From: Selaginella tamariscina
Lineage: Eukaryota; Streptophyta; Lycopodiopsida; Selaginellales; Selaginellaceae
Assembly: GCA_003024785.1 (NCBI GenBank)
Contig: PUQB01000602.1
Coordinates: 86,923 to 150,922 of the forward strand
DNA length: 64,000 nt
Direction of reading: 5' to 3'
Below are positions 37,773 through 51,448 of the stretch, piece by piece. Within the stretch, counting starts at the first letter, position 1. Each line of letters opens with the position of its first letter. The translations under genes were made by a program, and so were the position numbers. Below the pieces are notes generated by a model. The model was given only the letters and a program-made list of their open reading frames with translations. It was not told where the DNA came from and made no database searches.

Positions 37773-40700
37773 CACTCCCCGCCTTTGAGAATGTCAACGT
37801 CCTCGTTGACGTCTAACTCCAAGACTAGACTAGGTTAGGAAAAATTAGCTGAAAACTAACACTAATCACTCTATGCGGAGTCAGCAAAAAGTTCATAAGT
37901 TTTTATTACCCCCTTGCATTACGCGAAGTCAAATACTTCAGAACCGTCGTTCACTTAGCAAGAACTTAGCTGCCGGAGGCACCACCTACGACAAGAAGTC
38001 ATTTGGAGACCTTTTGCATGTCTGCAAAGTCTGTCACTCGACACAGACAACAGGTTAGTTAATTTCTTTTTAGTTAACTAGAATTTATATTAAGGCCTCT
38101 AGTTAATGTTGTCTGTCGGCCCCTAGGTTAAGAAGAAATAACTTTATTTCTTAATCAGTTTGAGACCTCGTCTCAAACTCATTCATCAACTCCATCGCAT
38201 TCTGCAGATTCTCCAATGGTTCCCATGTCGACTCGCATGCCAGGTACCCTTTCCACTTAACAAGATATTCACGTTTACGTTTTTTGTCGTTCATGAATGT
38301 TTCGCCCCTTTAATATCGCCTCAACTTCAAATTCTTTCTCCTCACCAACTAACTCTGGAGGCGGATGTAAACTATGATATCTATGTGGATGTTTCTCATC
38401 CTTGTGAAATGGCTTGAGCAAGTTGACATGAAACACATTGTGTATTTTCCCAACTCTGGAGGAACATTTAACCCATAAGCCACTTTCCCTACTCGCTTCA
38501 CCACCTTGTATGGCCTATGTAGTGCGATAGAAACTTCTTCGAAAGAGTCGTTGGAACCTTCAAGTTTCTAGTACTTAACAATACCATGTCCCCAACCTGA
38601 TACTCTACATCCTGTTGATGCTTATCGTACTGCTGACGATACCTTTCCTGAGCTGCAGCCATTGCTTGACGAGTAGCTTCCCATGTTTGATACAATTGTC
38701 CAGTGAACTCTGCTACAGAGGGAACTTGATTGACATTGTCTTTTGGTAACACCATACTCTAAGGAATACCACCCTTATTCCCAATCAACACTTCCATTGG
38801 GCTACATCCGATTGCAGTGTGCGTCAAGTTATTGTAACATATCTCAGCCATATCTAAGTGTTCAGCCCAATCAAGTTGAGCACCTTGAACATAGCATCTG
38901 AGATAGTCCTCGACTTGTCGGTTCACCCTCTCCGTTTGACCATTAGTTTGCGGATGGTAGGCTGTACTGAACTTGAGCATTGTACCAAACTTGCTTAAAC
39001 AATGTTCCCCAAAACTTACCTATAAATCGAGGATCCCGATCTGAGATCATCGTTTTCGGTAGCCGCGCACTCTTATGACTTCGTGGAAGAACAACTTCGC
39101 TGCTTGAATTGCATTCACTGTCTCTACAGTTGGAATGAAATGAGCAACCTTTGAAAACCGATCGACTACCACCATGAGCAGCGTTAAAACCACAAGATTT
39201 TGGCAATCCCATGATAAAGTCCAAAGTAACACTTTGAAATGGCCGCTCTGGAATCGGTATACACTGCAACTTCCCAGCTCATTTTTGCGATCGGCTCTTT
39301 ACTTGTTGACATGTGGGGCATGTCTTGACATATTTGGCAACATCATATATCATACCCGGCCAATAGAATCCCTTTTCAACAAAGCCAATGTCTTATGCCT
39401 TCCACCATGTCCTGCCAAAGGAACGTCGTGATGCTCTTTAACAACCTCTCCCTCCATGGAACATAGAGTCTCTTTTCTTTATAATAAAGAACTCCATTCG
39501 TACGCAAAATGCCTGTTTGAGTGCATCCATTCGACTTTCTATTTATGCTGGAATATTACCATCTTTTTGTAACTGATGAACTTGTTTCCTCTTTGCCACC
39601 AGGCTCAAAGCCTCCTTAGCAAACTTGTCCTGAAGATACGCCGTCACAAATTCATCCACCAAAGTTGACACGGGTGCGACATAACACAAAGATGACCCTT
39701 CCTACTGAGTGCATGGCTACCACATTTTTTCCGCCTTATATTTGATTTCAGGCTGAATCGTGCCAACTTCTGCTGCCATCTAGCATACTTTGGCGATAGC
39801 TTCGGCTGCGTTTCAAAATACCTTAGAGTTACACTATCTGTCCAAACCACAGTGCCATGACTTGGAAGATAATGACGCCAATACTCCAAGGAAGCAACAA
39901 TAGCATACATCTCCTTTTCGTGAGTAGGCCATCGAGTTTGCGCGCATCTAACTTCTCGAGAAAAAGGACACTGGATGTCCTTTTTGTTGCAATACACCAC
40001 CAATTGCAAAGTCGGAAGCGTCACATTCTACTTCAAAGGGATCTTCAAAGATGGGCAACTGCAAAACTGGCTCAGAAGAGATAGCCTCTTTGAGTTTGAC
40101 GAACACGTTGGCACTCTGGAGTCCAATGCCATGGAATGTTCTTCGTAAGATCTGTCAATGGGGCCGCTATTTCTGAGTAACCCTTTATGAATCTTCGGTA
40201 ATACCCTGTCAGACCAAGAAATGATCTAACTTCATGCACGTCTTTTAAAGTCATCCACTGGTAATAGCTTGAATTTTCTTTGGGTCCATGGCAACCTCCC
40301 ACCTGAGATCAAGTGTCCAAGAAATCTATCTTGGTTTGACCAAATGGCACTTGCTTTCTTTAGCATACAACTGGTTCTCTCTCAACCTCTGAAACACTTT
40401 TTCTAAGTGTTCCACATGTTCCTCAATTGTCGAACTGAAAATCAGAATGTCATCAATATACACCACTACGAACTCGTCTAGATAGTCTCTAAACACATCA
40501 TCCATCATTGTGCAAAAAGTTGCTGGAGCATTGCACAACCCGAATGGCAAGACTAGAAACTCAAATGATCCATAACGCGTTCGAAAAGCGGTCTTCTCAA
40601 TGTCATTCTCTTACCCGAATCTGATGGTACCCGATCTCAAGTCTATTCTTGAAAAATACTTTGCTTTCGATAGCCTATCAAATAAGTCCACTCGTGGAAG

Positions 40701-41686
40701 AGGATATTTATTTTTGATAGTTATCGCGTTCACGCTCGATAGTCCACACACATTCGCATCGTACCATCCTTTTTCATTACAAACAAGATAGGTGCACCAT
40801 ACGGCGATCGACTAGGTCGAATGTGTCCTCGACCAATCAATTCTTAACTGTCTCTTCAATCTACTAATTCTTGAGGATTCAACCGATATGGGGCTCTTGC
40901 CGGTGGAGACGAACCTGGCAAAATCTCTATTCTGTGGTCCACAGCTCGACGTGGAGGTAACTCGGGCGGCAAGTCTTTGGCAACACATCCTTAAACATGT
41001 TCAAGACTTCCAAAATAGGTTTAGGAACAATTCTTGACCATCTCCTATTTTGACTTCACCAGTATCCAAAACCATTGCAAGAAACACACGTTCCTGATGT
41101 TTAACTGCCTTACGCAACTGAGTTAAGGTAAGGAACATAGGATTCCAATCCTTATCAGTTAGCGTTTCCATTTTGAGAGTGGTCTTTCTAATGTCCTTTT
41201 TATCTGCTGCAAGCGTGATTCGATTATCTAGAACCCCTCATTTCGATTACATGTTTATGGAACCATTCCATACCCAAAACAAAGTCAAACCGTCATATTC
41301 AAGACAACTAAGTCTAGCTTAGCCTTCCAATCTTTGATTTGGACAGGAACTGCCCTTGCTATATTATTAGTATTTTGAGAACCTTTGCCAAAATTGATCT
41401 TTATTTCACACATCTTTATTACATTCCAAATTCAATCGACGAGCTAGATTAGTTGATATGAAGTTGTATGTTGCTCCAGTATTGATCATCATTCGGACTC
41501 AGTCCCCTCATCCTTCCTGTCAATATAGCAAAGGGTCAATTTTGTCTGAATAGCGAATAAGGCAGATCGTGTCTGGCACAACATTACCTCTTCTGACTCA
41601 TCTTTCGGATCTTCAAGCATTTCTAGTTCAACAACTTCCTCTTCTACCATCGCCTTGAAATGTCCGATTGTTGTGAGGGTGCCCGA
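37773..41686 (-). pseudogene. Chromovirus pol (protease, RT, RNase H, integrase, chromodomain), broken
   Basis: Reading on the minus strand: an RT block at 40550-40326 has [20 protein letters not shown] and [11 protein letters not shown], the catalytic YIDD. The RNase H block has PTHEKEMYAIVASLEYWRHY. The integrase block shows CPTCQQVK, then SVTLDFIMGLP and AYHPQTNGQTERVNRQVEDY. A C-terminal stretch with VGDMVLLSTRNL follows. Near 38400-38160 a chromodomain is readable as FEVEAILKGR then ILVKWKGYLACESTWEP, with stops before ILVKW. The protease is poorly preserved. Several stops and shifts separate the blocks. Confidence 0.9.
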
Positions 41687-42896
41687 CACTCTTTAGCAAA
41701 ATGACCAAGCTTGTTACAATTATAACATTTCACAACCCCGCCTGTGGACTGCGGGGGAGCAAACTTTGGAGCCGATCCTTTGCCCTGCTGAGGTGGTGGT
41801 AATGCCAATGGTTTTTCGAAATCCGATGGTCTTGATGTGCTAAAAACTTGGAACTGCCGACAAAGGGACTTGCACTTCGAATTGATGGCGATTGATCTGG
41901 TCGCCTCTCAAACTTTCTGAACCCAAACTTTGGAGGAAACCTCCTTGATTTAGGTTTTGCTTCCTCCCCTTTGTACAAGTCTTCTAATGACATGCCATAA
42001 GCAACCTTTTGAGCTGCCTCTTGACATTCCCGATAGCTTGTTGGCTTGTACCTTAAGATTTCTCTTCGTCTTCTCATTCAAGCTAGCCATGAAGCAACTT
42101 CGAGCTTCATCACTCATATTTGGCACCAATCGCCGTACACTTTCGAATCGATAAACGTGGTCCATTGGACTTCCCCGAACTCCCTGTTGACAAAGTGCCA
42201 GGTCAGCACGCAATCGCAAACCGAGATCATCCGGCATATACTGCTTTTTGATCTCCTTTTTCATGTGCTTCCAGCTGTTTCGGTATCCACGTTCACCTTC
42301 AACAATTCGCCACCAAGTCTTAGCTTCTTCTTTAAGAAATTGCTTGGCACATGCAACCTTTTCTGTCTTTCTCACGGAAGCAGCCTCGAAATAGCTTTCC
42401 TATCATACAACCAATCATCCAAAACCTTGTAATCCTTTGAACCCATTAAATTCAAAAGCTTTACCGGTTTGAATTTACTGGGACCTCCACCACCTACTTC
42501 AGTCGAAAATCTGATTCAGAGGAACTTGACTCTGAGTCATGCTTCTTCTTCTTTTCTGTGTGTCTTGTTGCGGAACATCTGGCACTGCAGTATTCGTTGG
42601 AATTTGAATGGCAATTATCGATTCAGTCGTTCCCCCCAAAACATCCCCTCGAAGTTCGTTTAGGGCATCTATTATTATTTCTCGCCAACCAGGTCGTTAT
42701 CTAACTCTAGGGGTTGACCTGGATCAGCCTCATCCATCTCCTCATTTTGAGCCTCTGCGACAGCCCTCTCTGCCTCGGGCTCTGGTTGCTTTCTTTTGTT
42801 CATCGTATTGAACCCTAGTTTCAACACTCGGAGAATATACTTAGAATATTCCCAATGTGAATTTGGAAACACCCTGCACAGGTTGTACACCCACAC
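41687..42896 (-). pseudogene. Chromovirus gag with CCHC zinc knuckle, broken
   Basis: The gag core reads FLKEEAKTWWRIVEGERG, LADLALCQQGVRG-like sequence and RLVPNMSDEARSCFMASL. A CX2CX4HX4C knuckle (CYNCNKLGHFAKEC) lies at about 41687-41730. At least two frame changes divide it. Confidence 0.85.
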
Positions 42897-43099
42897 ATCA
42901 GCTTAAACCAGCATAAGACTTTCGGACATACCTAGAATCTCATGCCGACTCACTAAGCAAGTGTTCTCCGAAGTTTGACAATTACAGGATCAAACTCTCT
43001 GCGCAGATTACAAGCAATAGAGTATATCAAGAATTTAGAGTCATCTAAATACTGAAACACCCTACAACTTAAGGCAATCCTACTGACCGCAGAGAACTT

Positions 43100-43111
43100 G
43101 CTCCGATACCA
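43100..43111 (-). other. Primer-binding site of the chromovirus
   Basis: TGGTATCGGAGC on the minus strand is one base from the usual initiator-Met PBS (TGGTATCAGAGC). It lies two bases inside the 5' LTR. Confidence 0.8.
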
Positions 43112-43113
43112 AT

Positions 43114-44062
43114 TGTCAGAGTTTTTACCTGGTGCCACAAAGGCGACTTGCTAGGTGCCAACCATGGAATCCCCTCTCTGAAAACCCCACGGAATCTGAT
43201 AAAATAACCCATGTTAGGACCCAAGCCCTAGGAACTCAAACCCCTAGCTGACTAAGTCCACGAACGAGACTCACCTTTTTAATCAAGATACACTGACTAG
43301 CCAAGCTTCAGGTGTCGTTCCTAGCTTGGCGTGGTTGAGGCTGCCGGAGCAAGGCCTCAACCACTAGTTTTGTGGAACGTGAACTCGGGCAATGCCTTTG
43401 AGCTTGTGGACAGGTTTTTCGGACCAAGGAATCTAACTCCTTGGAAGTGACATGCCCCTATCTCAAAGGCAAGATCCTGCCAACGATAAGGATAGTCTAA
43501 CCCTAGGGTGGGTTGTACCCTTGTCGTGTGGAAGTTTGGGTGGCACAACAGAGGGTTGCACCTTGACGACACAAACTTAGCTTGCACTAGTAGGAGGTTA
43601 ACGAGCTCTCTTTTGAACCCAGGAAACCTCACTACATATACTCTACCTTATTTATGTGACGGACACCCCCCCCTTTTTACCTAAGTGAGTAAGTGGGCTA
43701 GCCCTTAGAGAAAATAGTTGTCCTAACCTAACCCTAAACCTAACCCCTAGGGAAGGTTAGGGTGTGGGGTTAGGGCAACCCTAGGGTTAGGTCAACCTAG
43801 GAGTGTCCCTAACCCTTATTTTGACAAGCTATACTTTGCAAAGAACCCTAACCTGGAATGTCAAATCGGGGGGAGTTTCTAGAAGGTAAGTTCTAGCTTC
43901 GCTAGAGTTTCTTACAAATACCTAATGACACCGGCCAAACCATCACTAAATACCCAAGTGCACTAAACAGGCATGTTCCTACTACATCTAGGGTTCATCA
44001 CACAACTCGTCAAGTAAGTCAAACCCCAAAGTGAAGGGTCGAGTCATAGTAAAACTATGACA
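43114..44062 (-). repeat. 5' LTR of the chromovirus
   Basis: 949 bp, TGTCAGAG...ATGACA on the + strand, partner of 36808-37772. Confidence 0.9.
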
Positions 44063-45194
44063 TTAACACTCTTGAGTACATGAAAGGTATTAAATTCTAC
44101 TTTCTCAAAAGGGTAATCCCTGATGAACTTCAATTGATAAAATACATGATATATCCACTAGTGAATTCTAACTACCACCATCCTAACTAGCACTTGAGTT
44201 GTGATAAATTTGTAATATCTACATAATATTTCTCCTCCACCATAGATAAATTTCATTACATTATGCTTCAATTTTTTCCTTAGTTGGAGTCAAAAGTCAC
44301 TCCTAATAGATCATCTCAATTTTCCCAAGGAGTTTGCTTTTTCAATGGGACCGCTCTGCCACTTACATACGGAGCCTTAGTCTACACGTGTGCTCAATTT
44401 AAAAATCTAGCCAGATATACAATTTGGTGTGTTTCTTAAGGCTCTAACTCCAATGGAAGGCACACATCTTCTCTCCACCTTCCATGTGGGATGTTCGATC
44501 ACCATTGTACACCTCTTTTATTACTGTCTAGTTTGCAATGGTTGCATCTGTTGAGAATCCTCTGAATTTGAGTTGTTTTTCTATATGTTCGAGCACCATC
44601 TTGTTGAGAGAGTTCCAAAACACTGTTTCTGTAGCGTGATTTTACACTTTGAACTCCCTCAACAACAATGGTTAAGTTGTACCTTAAATTATTACAAGTT
44701 TTAAATAAATAATATAGAATTACTCACTTGGGATCATACACATGTGTTGCCATGGTAACCCATTCCTTCATGCAATGAACATGGTAAAAAAAACCTAGTA
44801 GTTTACAAGATCGCTATTGTCACAGTTCTTACATAGTGAAATCACTTGACTTAAGTAAATCAGGGTCACCTAATTAAGTAGCATAGAAGCTTTCTTCGTA
44901 ACACCAATTGACTCTTACTTTTTATAGATGAGGGGAGAGGGATAATATTATGACACTTGATAGTGAAGTTGACATGAGTTTGATTCTAACTATGGATGAG
45001 GTTTGGTGCATGAGTGTCGTAGGGGAGCTTATCTAAATTTGATTCCCATCAAAAACGAGCTTGACTATCATGGATGACCCCTTGATGTTGGTGTATGAAC
45101 AGCAAATCCACCAGGACTGTCATGGATGACCCCTTGAGTCTATGTTGGTGGATTAGCTTGCAACAATCTAAATCCACTAGGCTTGAGTTCATGC
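44063..45194. other. Spacer without recognisable gene
   Basis: Mixed-composition DNA with no open frame of note. The last ~150 bases already contain GTCATGGATGACCCCTTGA phrases related to the minisatellite that follows. Confidence 0.45.
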
Positions 45195-46116
45195 ATGAGC
45201 GCATTCACTCTTTTAAAGGGGTGGTGAGTGTCATGGGTGACTAATGGAGGGAGGTGACAATAACATTTAAAAGTGGTGAGTGTCATGGATGACTAATGGA
45301 GAAGGTGATAGTAGCAACCCTTGAGTATGTGGATGAGAGGTGGTGAGTGTCATAGGTGAACAATGAAGGGAGGTGATAATAGCAACCCTTGAATCCATGG
45401 GTGAGGGCATCCACTCATTTAAAAGGGTGGTGAGTGTCATAGGTGACTAAAGGAGGGAGGTGATAATAGCATTTAAGAGTGGTGAGTGTCATGGGTGATC
45501 AATGAATGAAGGTGATAGTAAACCCTTGAGTCCATGGATGAGGGCATCCACTCTTTTAAAAAGGTGGTGAGTGTCATAGGTGACTAAAGGAGGAGGTGAC
45601 AATAGCATTTAAGAGTGGTGAGGTTCATGGCTGATCAATGGAGGGAGGTGACAATAACAACCCTTGAGTCTGTAGATAAAGGCATCCACTCTTTTAAAGG
45701 GGTGGTGAGTGTCATAGGTGACTAAATAAGGAGCATTTAAGAGTGTGTGTCATGAGTGACCAATGAAAGGAGGTGACAATAGCAACCCTTAAGCCATGGA
45801 TAAAGGCATTCACTCTTTTAAAAGTGTGGTGAGTGTCATGGGTGACCAAATGAAGGGAAGTGACAATAGCATTTAAAAGTGGCGAGTGTCATGGGTGACC
45901 AATGAAGGAAGGTGATAGTAGCAACCTTGAGTCTGTGGATGAACGGTGGTGAGTGTCATAGGTGAGCAATGAAGGGAGGTGATAGTAGCAACCCTTGAGT
46001 CCATGGATGAGGGATTCACTCTTTAAAGCGGTGGTGAGTGTCATGGGTGACTAAATGAGGGAGTGACAATAGCATTTAAGAATGTGTGTCATGGATGACC
46101 AATGGAGGGAGGTGAG
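45195..46116. repeat. Complex minisatellite (GGTGAGTGTCATGGGTGAC family)
   Basis: A compound unit repeats irregularly. It contains GGTGGTGAGTGTCAT, then GGGTGACTAATGGAGG, then GGTGACAATAGCAACCC, then TTGAGTCCATGGATGAGG and CATCCACTCTTTTAAA. Longer units are roughly 150-200 bp and shorter subunits are interspersed. The array resumes at 51840 after an insertion. Confidence 0.9.
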
Positions 46117-46549
46117 TGTTAAATAGGAAAACTCACATTTTCTTATTTAACTGTTTCCTTTCTCTCAACCGACAGAAAACGCTTCACATTTCTTTCTCTA
46201 TCAACTCTCAACATATATATATCATATCACCTTCTCCCAGTGCCACAATGACTGGTTTCTGAAGTCAATGGCAAAAACGGATTTTGACTATTGCCTTGTT
46301 AGATCTATTCATTGAGAGTATACATATCACACACATATAATATAATATGCAACCTTCATTTATAACATGAATACAAGAGAACAAAGCGTGGAGACTCTTT
46401 CTCATGTTGGAACTTTGTGTGGAGACCCTCTCTCCTATATAACTTCTTGTGAAGACCCCTCTCTCATGTTAGAACTTCTTGTGGAGACCCCTTCTCACTT
46501 GCCCTAACTACCCTTAACTACTCTTCCTCGCCACATCATCCTTTTCCTT

Positions 46550-46865
46550 TGTCACGACCTTGTGCAAAGGGCGAAACCTTCAGAACAAGGGTAGAACCTT
46601 GAAAGGAGGAGATTGTATTCAAGAAAGAAAGGAATACAAAATGAAAACACAAGGCTAAAGACTGGTGTTGAATGATTCTGAGAAACCTGGAACTGGAACC
46701 CTGTTTATATATCTGAGGTCCTGAGGATTGTATGGTCCACAACTGGTCTGGAATGTGTGATCCACACTGGTCTGGAACATGCGTATGAATATACGCCTTG
46801 CTGTTGATGGTGTAATTTATTATTCAGGATCATACGGATCAGTTGGTTAACACATGTGTGTATTA
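46550..46865 (-). repeat. 3' LTR of gypsy element 3
   Basis: Starts TGTCACGACC and ends GTGTGTATTA on the + strand, shared with 51449-51740. The end could instead lie at 46924 (TTTACA), next to a minus-strand polypurine tract (GAAGGAGGAGATAG). The 46840-46900 stretch looks tRNA-like (AGTTGGTTAACAC ... GGTTCAAGTCC). Confidence 0.75.
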
Positions 46866-46956
46866 GCCAAAAGGTCTCGGGTTCAAGTCCTGTGAAAGGC
46901 AAAAAATGACTCATGATCTTTACACTATCTCCTCCTTCGATGACGAGCACCGCGCG

Positions 46957-49900
46957 TCACTGGTCTAAGTTTTGCAGGATATCATTGATGGAACTGGGCA
47001 ATAAGATTAGGAGTTTTGCAGGATATCGTTGATGGAACTCGACAACAAGATTAGGAGCATGAACAAGATGAGCAGCAGGCTCCCAAGTGGGATGGATCCG
47101 GATGGTTGGCGGAAGCTCGAGACGAAACGTCACATCAGAGAGTTTGTCGATGATGCGAAATGGCCCCAAGCGTTGATAGTCCAGCTTATCACAGGGACGT
47201 GTGGTTGGCCAATGATGCCAGAGAAGCCACACTTGGTCACCAATTGTGAATGCTGGAGGAGAGGAACGGGAACGATTAGCAGCTTGTTGTTGCAAATCCG
47301 AGCGCGTTGAAGATGCTGCTGCACTTCCTCATGGACCTGTCGGAGATGCTCAACACGATCATCGGCAGCAATGGTGAGGCCAGGAACCACGGGCAAGCTT
47401 AGAACCAACGAGGATGAACACCAGAGAACGCGAAAAATGGCGACACACCTATGGATGAGTGTGCCGTGTTGTTGTACGCGAACTCGGCAGCAGGAAGGAG
47501 ATCGACCCAATCATCTTGCAGATGAGAAATGAAACACGGAGATATGTTCCAGAGTCTGAATCGTGCGCTCCGATTGTCCATCTGTTTCAGGATGATGTGC
47601 AGTAGACAGCTTCTCGATGATACGTAGCCGATCTAGGAATCTCCGCCAGAATGCCGAAGTGAACTGGGGACCTCGATCAGTGACAAGTTCATCAGGAAGA
47701 CCATGAAGACGGAACACCTCCCGGTACACCAGATCTGCAACATCAGGACCCGAACATGTCTTGTGCAGGGAAGAAAGTGCACCATCTTAGAGAACCGATC
47801 AACAATGACTAGGACAGCATCAAACCCTCTAGAAGGCGGTAAATCTGTGAGGAAATCCATGGTGATGGATGACCATGCCGCTGAGCAATAGAAAGAGTAG
47901 TAGTCCAACGGTCGATGACGGGAAGCTTTGTACGTTGGCACGTGTCACAAGATCGCACAAATCTCTCAACATACACGTGAAGCCAAGGCCACCAGAACAC
48001 CCGTTGTACCAGCTCGATCGTCTTCCGAATGCCAAATGTCCTGCAGCTGTGTTGTCATGGCAGTGTTGGACATCTCGCAACCTCAGTTCTCCGTCCGGAA
48101 CATAGATTTGGATGTGGTGGTACAGCAACCCATTATGAAGATGGAAAGCAGCATAATCTCGTAGTTGTGACCCTGAAAACAATGGCTGAACTCGTCGAAC
48201 ATGTGCAAGGACATCACGAGCAAACTCGTCTTGAGGGAGATTTCTCGGATTAGATCCAAAAACGAAGTGTCAACTGGAGCAGAAGAACAAGAAAGCGCAT
48301 TTACCAACAACTAGTTGGAGCTCAGGATGACTTGTTCTTGTTGATCAAATCGGATTTCACCTGGTACTGGAGCTAGGTAACTACGACGAGATAAGGCATC
48401 TGTTTTGCCATTTAGACGACCGGGATGATGAATAATCACGTATCGGAACTGGGACAAAGACTGTGCCCATCGCGCCTAACGCCGATTGAGAACTCGTGCT
48501 GTTGCCCAGTACTGGAGGTTCTTGTGATCACAATACACCTTAATCACATGCGGGGAACCTTCAAGGAATTTGCGCCACTCCTCAAACGCATCAACGATTG
48601 CCAGCAGCTCCTTGTTGTAGACATCGTAGTTGATCTCAGGTGCAGTGAACTTGCGGGAATGGAAAGCAATGGGATGGAGAAGATGATCTGGACCTTCCTG
48701 GGACAACACTCCACCAATGGCGAAGTCAAAGGCATCAGCTTCCACGAAATACGGCTTCGCAGGGTCAGGATGGATAAGAACAGGTGCCGAGGTGAACGCC
48801 TTCTTTAGGAACTCGAACGCCTCCTCAGCCTTAGAGGACCAAACAAATGGAACATCCTTGCAGTCAACTTCGTCAATGACAATGCAATCTTGGAGAAATC
48901 TCGAACGAAACGTCGATAGAAGTTCGCAAACCCGAGGAAACATCGAACATCACGAACATTTGATGGTCTCTCCCACTCCAATACAGTCCGGACTTTTGCA
49001 AGATCCATGTGAACACCTTCAACTGAAATGATGTACCCTAGGAACTCAATAGACTGCTGACTGAAAGAGCACTTCTCCAACTTGGCAAACAAGTGGTGCT
49101 TTCGGAGCCTCTCCAAGACTAACCGTACATGCCGTTCGTGTTCTTCTCGAGTCTTGGAAAATATCAGGATGTCGTCTAGGTACATGATGACAAACAAATC
49201 CAAAAAGTCCCGGAAAATATCGTTAGCCATGTGCTGGAACACAGCAGGTGTATTTGTTAGGCCGAACGGCATTACTACGTACTCGAAATATCCGTAGCGT
49301 GTACGAAAAGCTATTTTCCACTCGTCCCCTTCTCGAATTCGGATGAGATTGTACGCTCCTCTTAAATCGATCTTTGTGAAGTACCGAGCACCAGAAAGAC
49401 GTTCGAGCATGTCAGAGAAGAGCGGGAGGGATACTTGTTTGGAATGGTGACCTTATTCAGATCTCGGTAGTCCACCACGAGCCGGAGACTTCTATCCTTC
49501 TTGAAAACAAAGAATACTGGAGCACCAGTCGGTGATCGCGAATGACGGATAAAGCCGGTGACAAGATTCTCCTCAATGTATTTCCTTAATGTCTCCAACT
49601 CTGTTGGTGAGAGACCGTAAATGGGACCGGAGGACGGCTGCTTACCCTCAACGAGATCGATAGGATAGTCGTACTCACGGTGTGGTGGCAAGGCAGAAGC
49701 TTTCTTTTTGTCGAAGACGTCTGCGAAATCGGCATACTGCTTTGGTAAGGCAGGAGGAACAGAAACATCCTTAGCAGAGCAGGGATAGACTTTGATCGCG
49801 AACACGGATGCTGGGTCATGTCAGCTATCTTTCTTGAATTGCTTCAAGGTGATATGCAAGACTCGAAGTGGAGGAGGAACTGAAACAGGATCGGAATCAA

Positions 49901-50285
49901 AGAGTGTGGCTGGAGTTGAAACAGCTGGGAAACTGTTCATGAAACGTTCTCTCCAACCAGGATCCACCAACTCGATCCACGGCAAACCAAGGATAATCGT
50001 AGAGTCTGGAATAGAAACAACACTGAAGGAGATGTTGCACATAACACCGCAAGCAATGACCTCAGCGAACTCCATGTCATTTGTTACCGCTCCAGATTTG
50101 ATGTCTCGTCCATCAACGACCCGTACAGAACCAGGAGTCTTCAAAGGATGTAGACGGATCCCGTGCCTGACAATAAAATTCTTGTCGATGAAATTTGCGT
50201 TCACTCCGCTATCCACCAAAGCTTTACTAGAGAACTCCACCTCTGGTGTCTTCAGCTGCACCGAAACATGGAACGGCTTGCACAC
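46957..50285 (-). pseudogene. Gypsy element 3 pol (protease, RT, RNase H, integrase, C-terminal tail)
   Basis: Minus-strand order: retropepsin-like ALVDSGVNANFID (50285-49821), and RT with [20 protein letters not shown] and [13 protein letters not shown] (49805-48805). RNase H follows with FVEADAFDFAIGGVLSQEG, then integrase with [30 protein letters not shown] and [19 protein letters not shown]. The tail reads FTIGDQVWLLWHHW and IHPTWEPAAHLVHAPN, a chromodomain-like end. Blocks sit in several frames with few other defects. Confidence 0.9.
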
Positions 50286-50386
50286 CTTCGTGGATGGAAT
50301 GGATCCAAGATGAGGAAGGGAAGATGTTATGAGTGAAGAGCCTTGAGGAACATGAGTTGTTCCATGGCAATCCAGCCGGACGACTC

Positions 50387-51300
50387 CTATTCGGGCTGGA
50401 TCTTCTCGTTTCCCGGCAGCACAGCAAGGGCCACTTCACGAGCTTGTTTTGGACGTCGATGACAATTCTCCAACTTGTGGTACGGGTCCCCACAATACAA
50501 ACAAAGCTTGTACTGAATCCGCTTCTGACGTTCGGTTGGCAAAAGCTTGCCTCGGCGTGATCGCCCTAATTCCATCGGGGATGGTTCTACTGAGGAAGAT
50601 GATGAATTAGCAGATGAGGGAACAGGGACTGCAGAAATGGAAGAAGACGGCATCAAGAAGAAAGAAGGATGCCGACGTTCTTATTTCCGCTCGATCAACC
50701 GATTGTCACAACAAATTGCCAACTCGATCATGCTGGTGAGGGTTTCTGAAATCGCAAAATTCAGCAACATGTCTTTGACCTCGTCCTGCAACCCTGACCG
50801 GAAAACCTCCTTGAGAGCACGATCTCCCCATGTGACATCACAAGCAAGAAGTTGAAACTTCGATGCGTACTCTGCTACCGACATACCCCCTTGGTGAAGT
50901 TGACGGAGTTTGGTGATGGCAGCACTCTCACGATCCACGTCACTAAACATCGCCGTGAACCGTTCCACAAACTCGTCAAAATTCCCAAGGATCGGATCAT
51001 TGTTCTCCAGCAAGGCTGAGAATCATGAAAGCAGAACCAGAAAGCAACGACCCGATCAATCCAACTTTAATGGGTTCTGTGCTGTAGCGCCTTGGCTGCA
51101 TCACGATCCGCAGATGAACTTGATTGAGAAAACCTCGGAACTTTGATCGGGTACCATCGAACTTTTCGGGCATGTTGATCTTCGGCTCTGGAGAATTCTC
51201 ACGCTGTCAGAGCTGATCATTCTCCAGGTGTAGTTGTTTGAGCTACTGTTGGAGGGCAGCAACTTGCTCATGAAGAGCATGCTCAGACATGATGAATCGA
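50387..51300 (-). pseudogene. Gypsy element 3 gag with zinc knuckle
   Basis: The gag core has FDEFVERFTAMFSDVDRESA, KLRQLHQGGMSVAEYASKF and VFRSGLQDEVKDMLL. A CX2CX4HX4C knuckle follows (CLYCGDPYHKLENC) near 50480. Frame changes separate the core from the knuckle. Confidence 0.85.
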
Positions 51301-51448
51301 AGAAGAAAAATCAAAAGAAAAAGAGAAGAAAATCAGAAAAGAAAAGAAAAGAAAAAATCGAAAAGAAAATTGAAAAGAGAGAAAGAAAGAAAATGGGATT
51401 GATGACAAGCGGAAACAGAAGCTTGTCACTACCTAGAATCATTCAAAC

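Larger units (their letters stand above)
36808..44062 (-). mobile_element. Ty3/gypsy chromovirus, minus strand, decayed
   Basis: LTRs at 43114-44062 (5') and 36808-37772 (3') start TGTC and end GACA. A primer-binding site complementary to initiator Met tRNA (TGGTATCGGAGC on the minus strand) abuts the 5' LTR. A polypurine tract (AAAGGCGGGGAGTG) abuts the 3' LTR. Gag, RT, RNase H, integrase and chromodomain lie between in Ty3/gypsy order. LTRs have diverged and frames are broken, so it is an old copy. Confidence 0.95.

Noticed and set aside
46835..46900. A functional tRNA gene
   Set aside because: Box A- and box B-like motifs are present, but the flanking acceptor arms do not pair and the sequence lies at an LTR edge.
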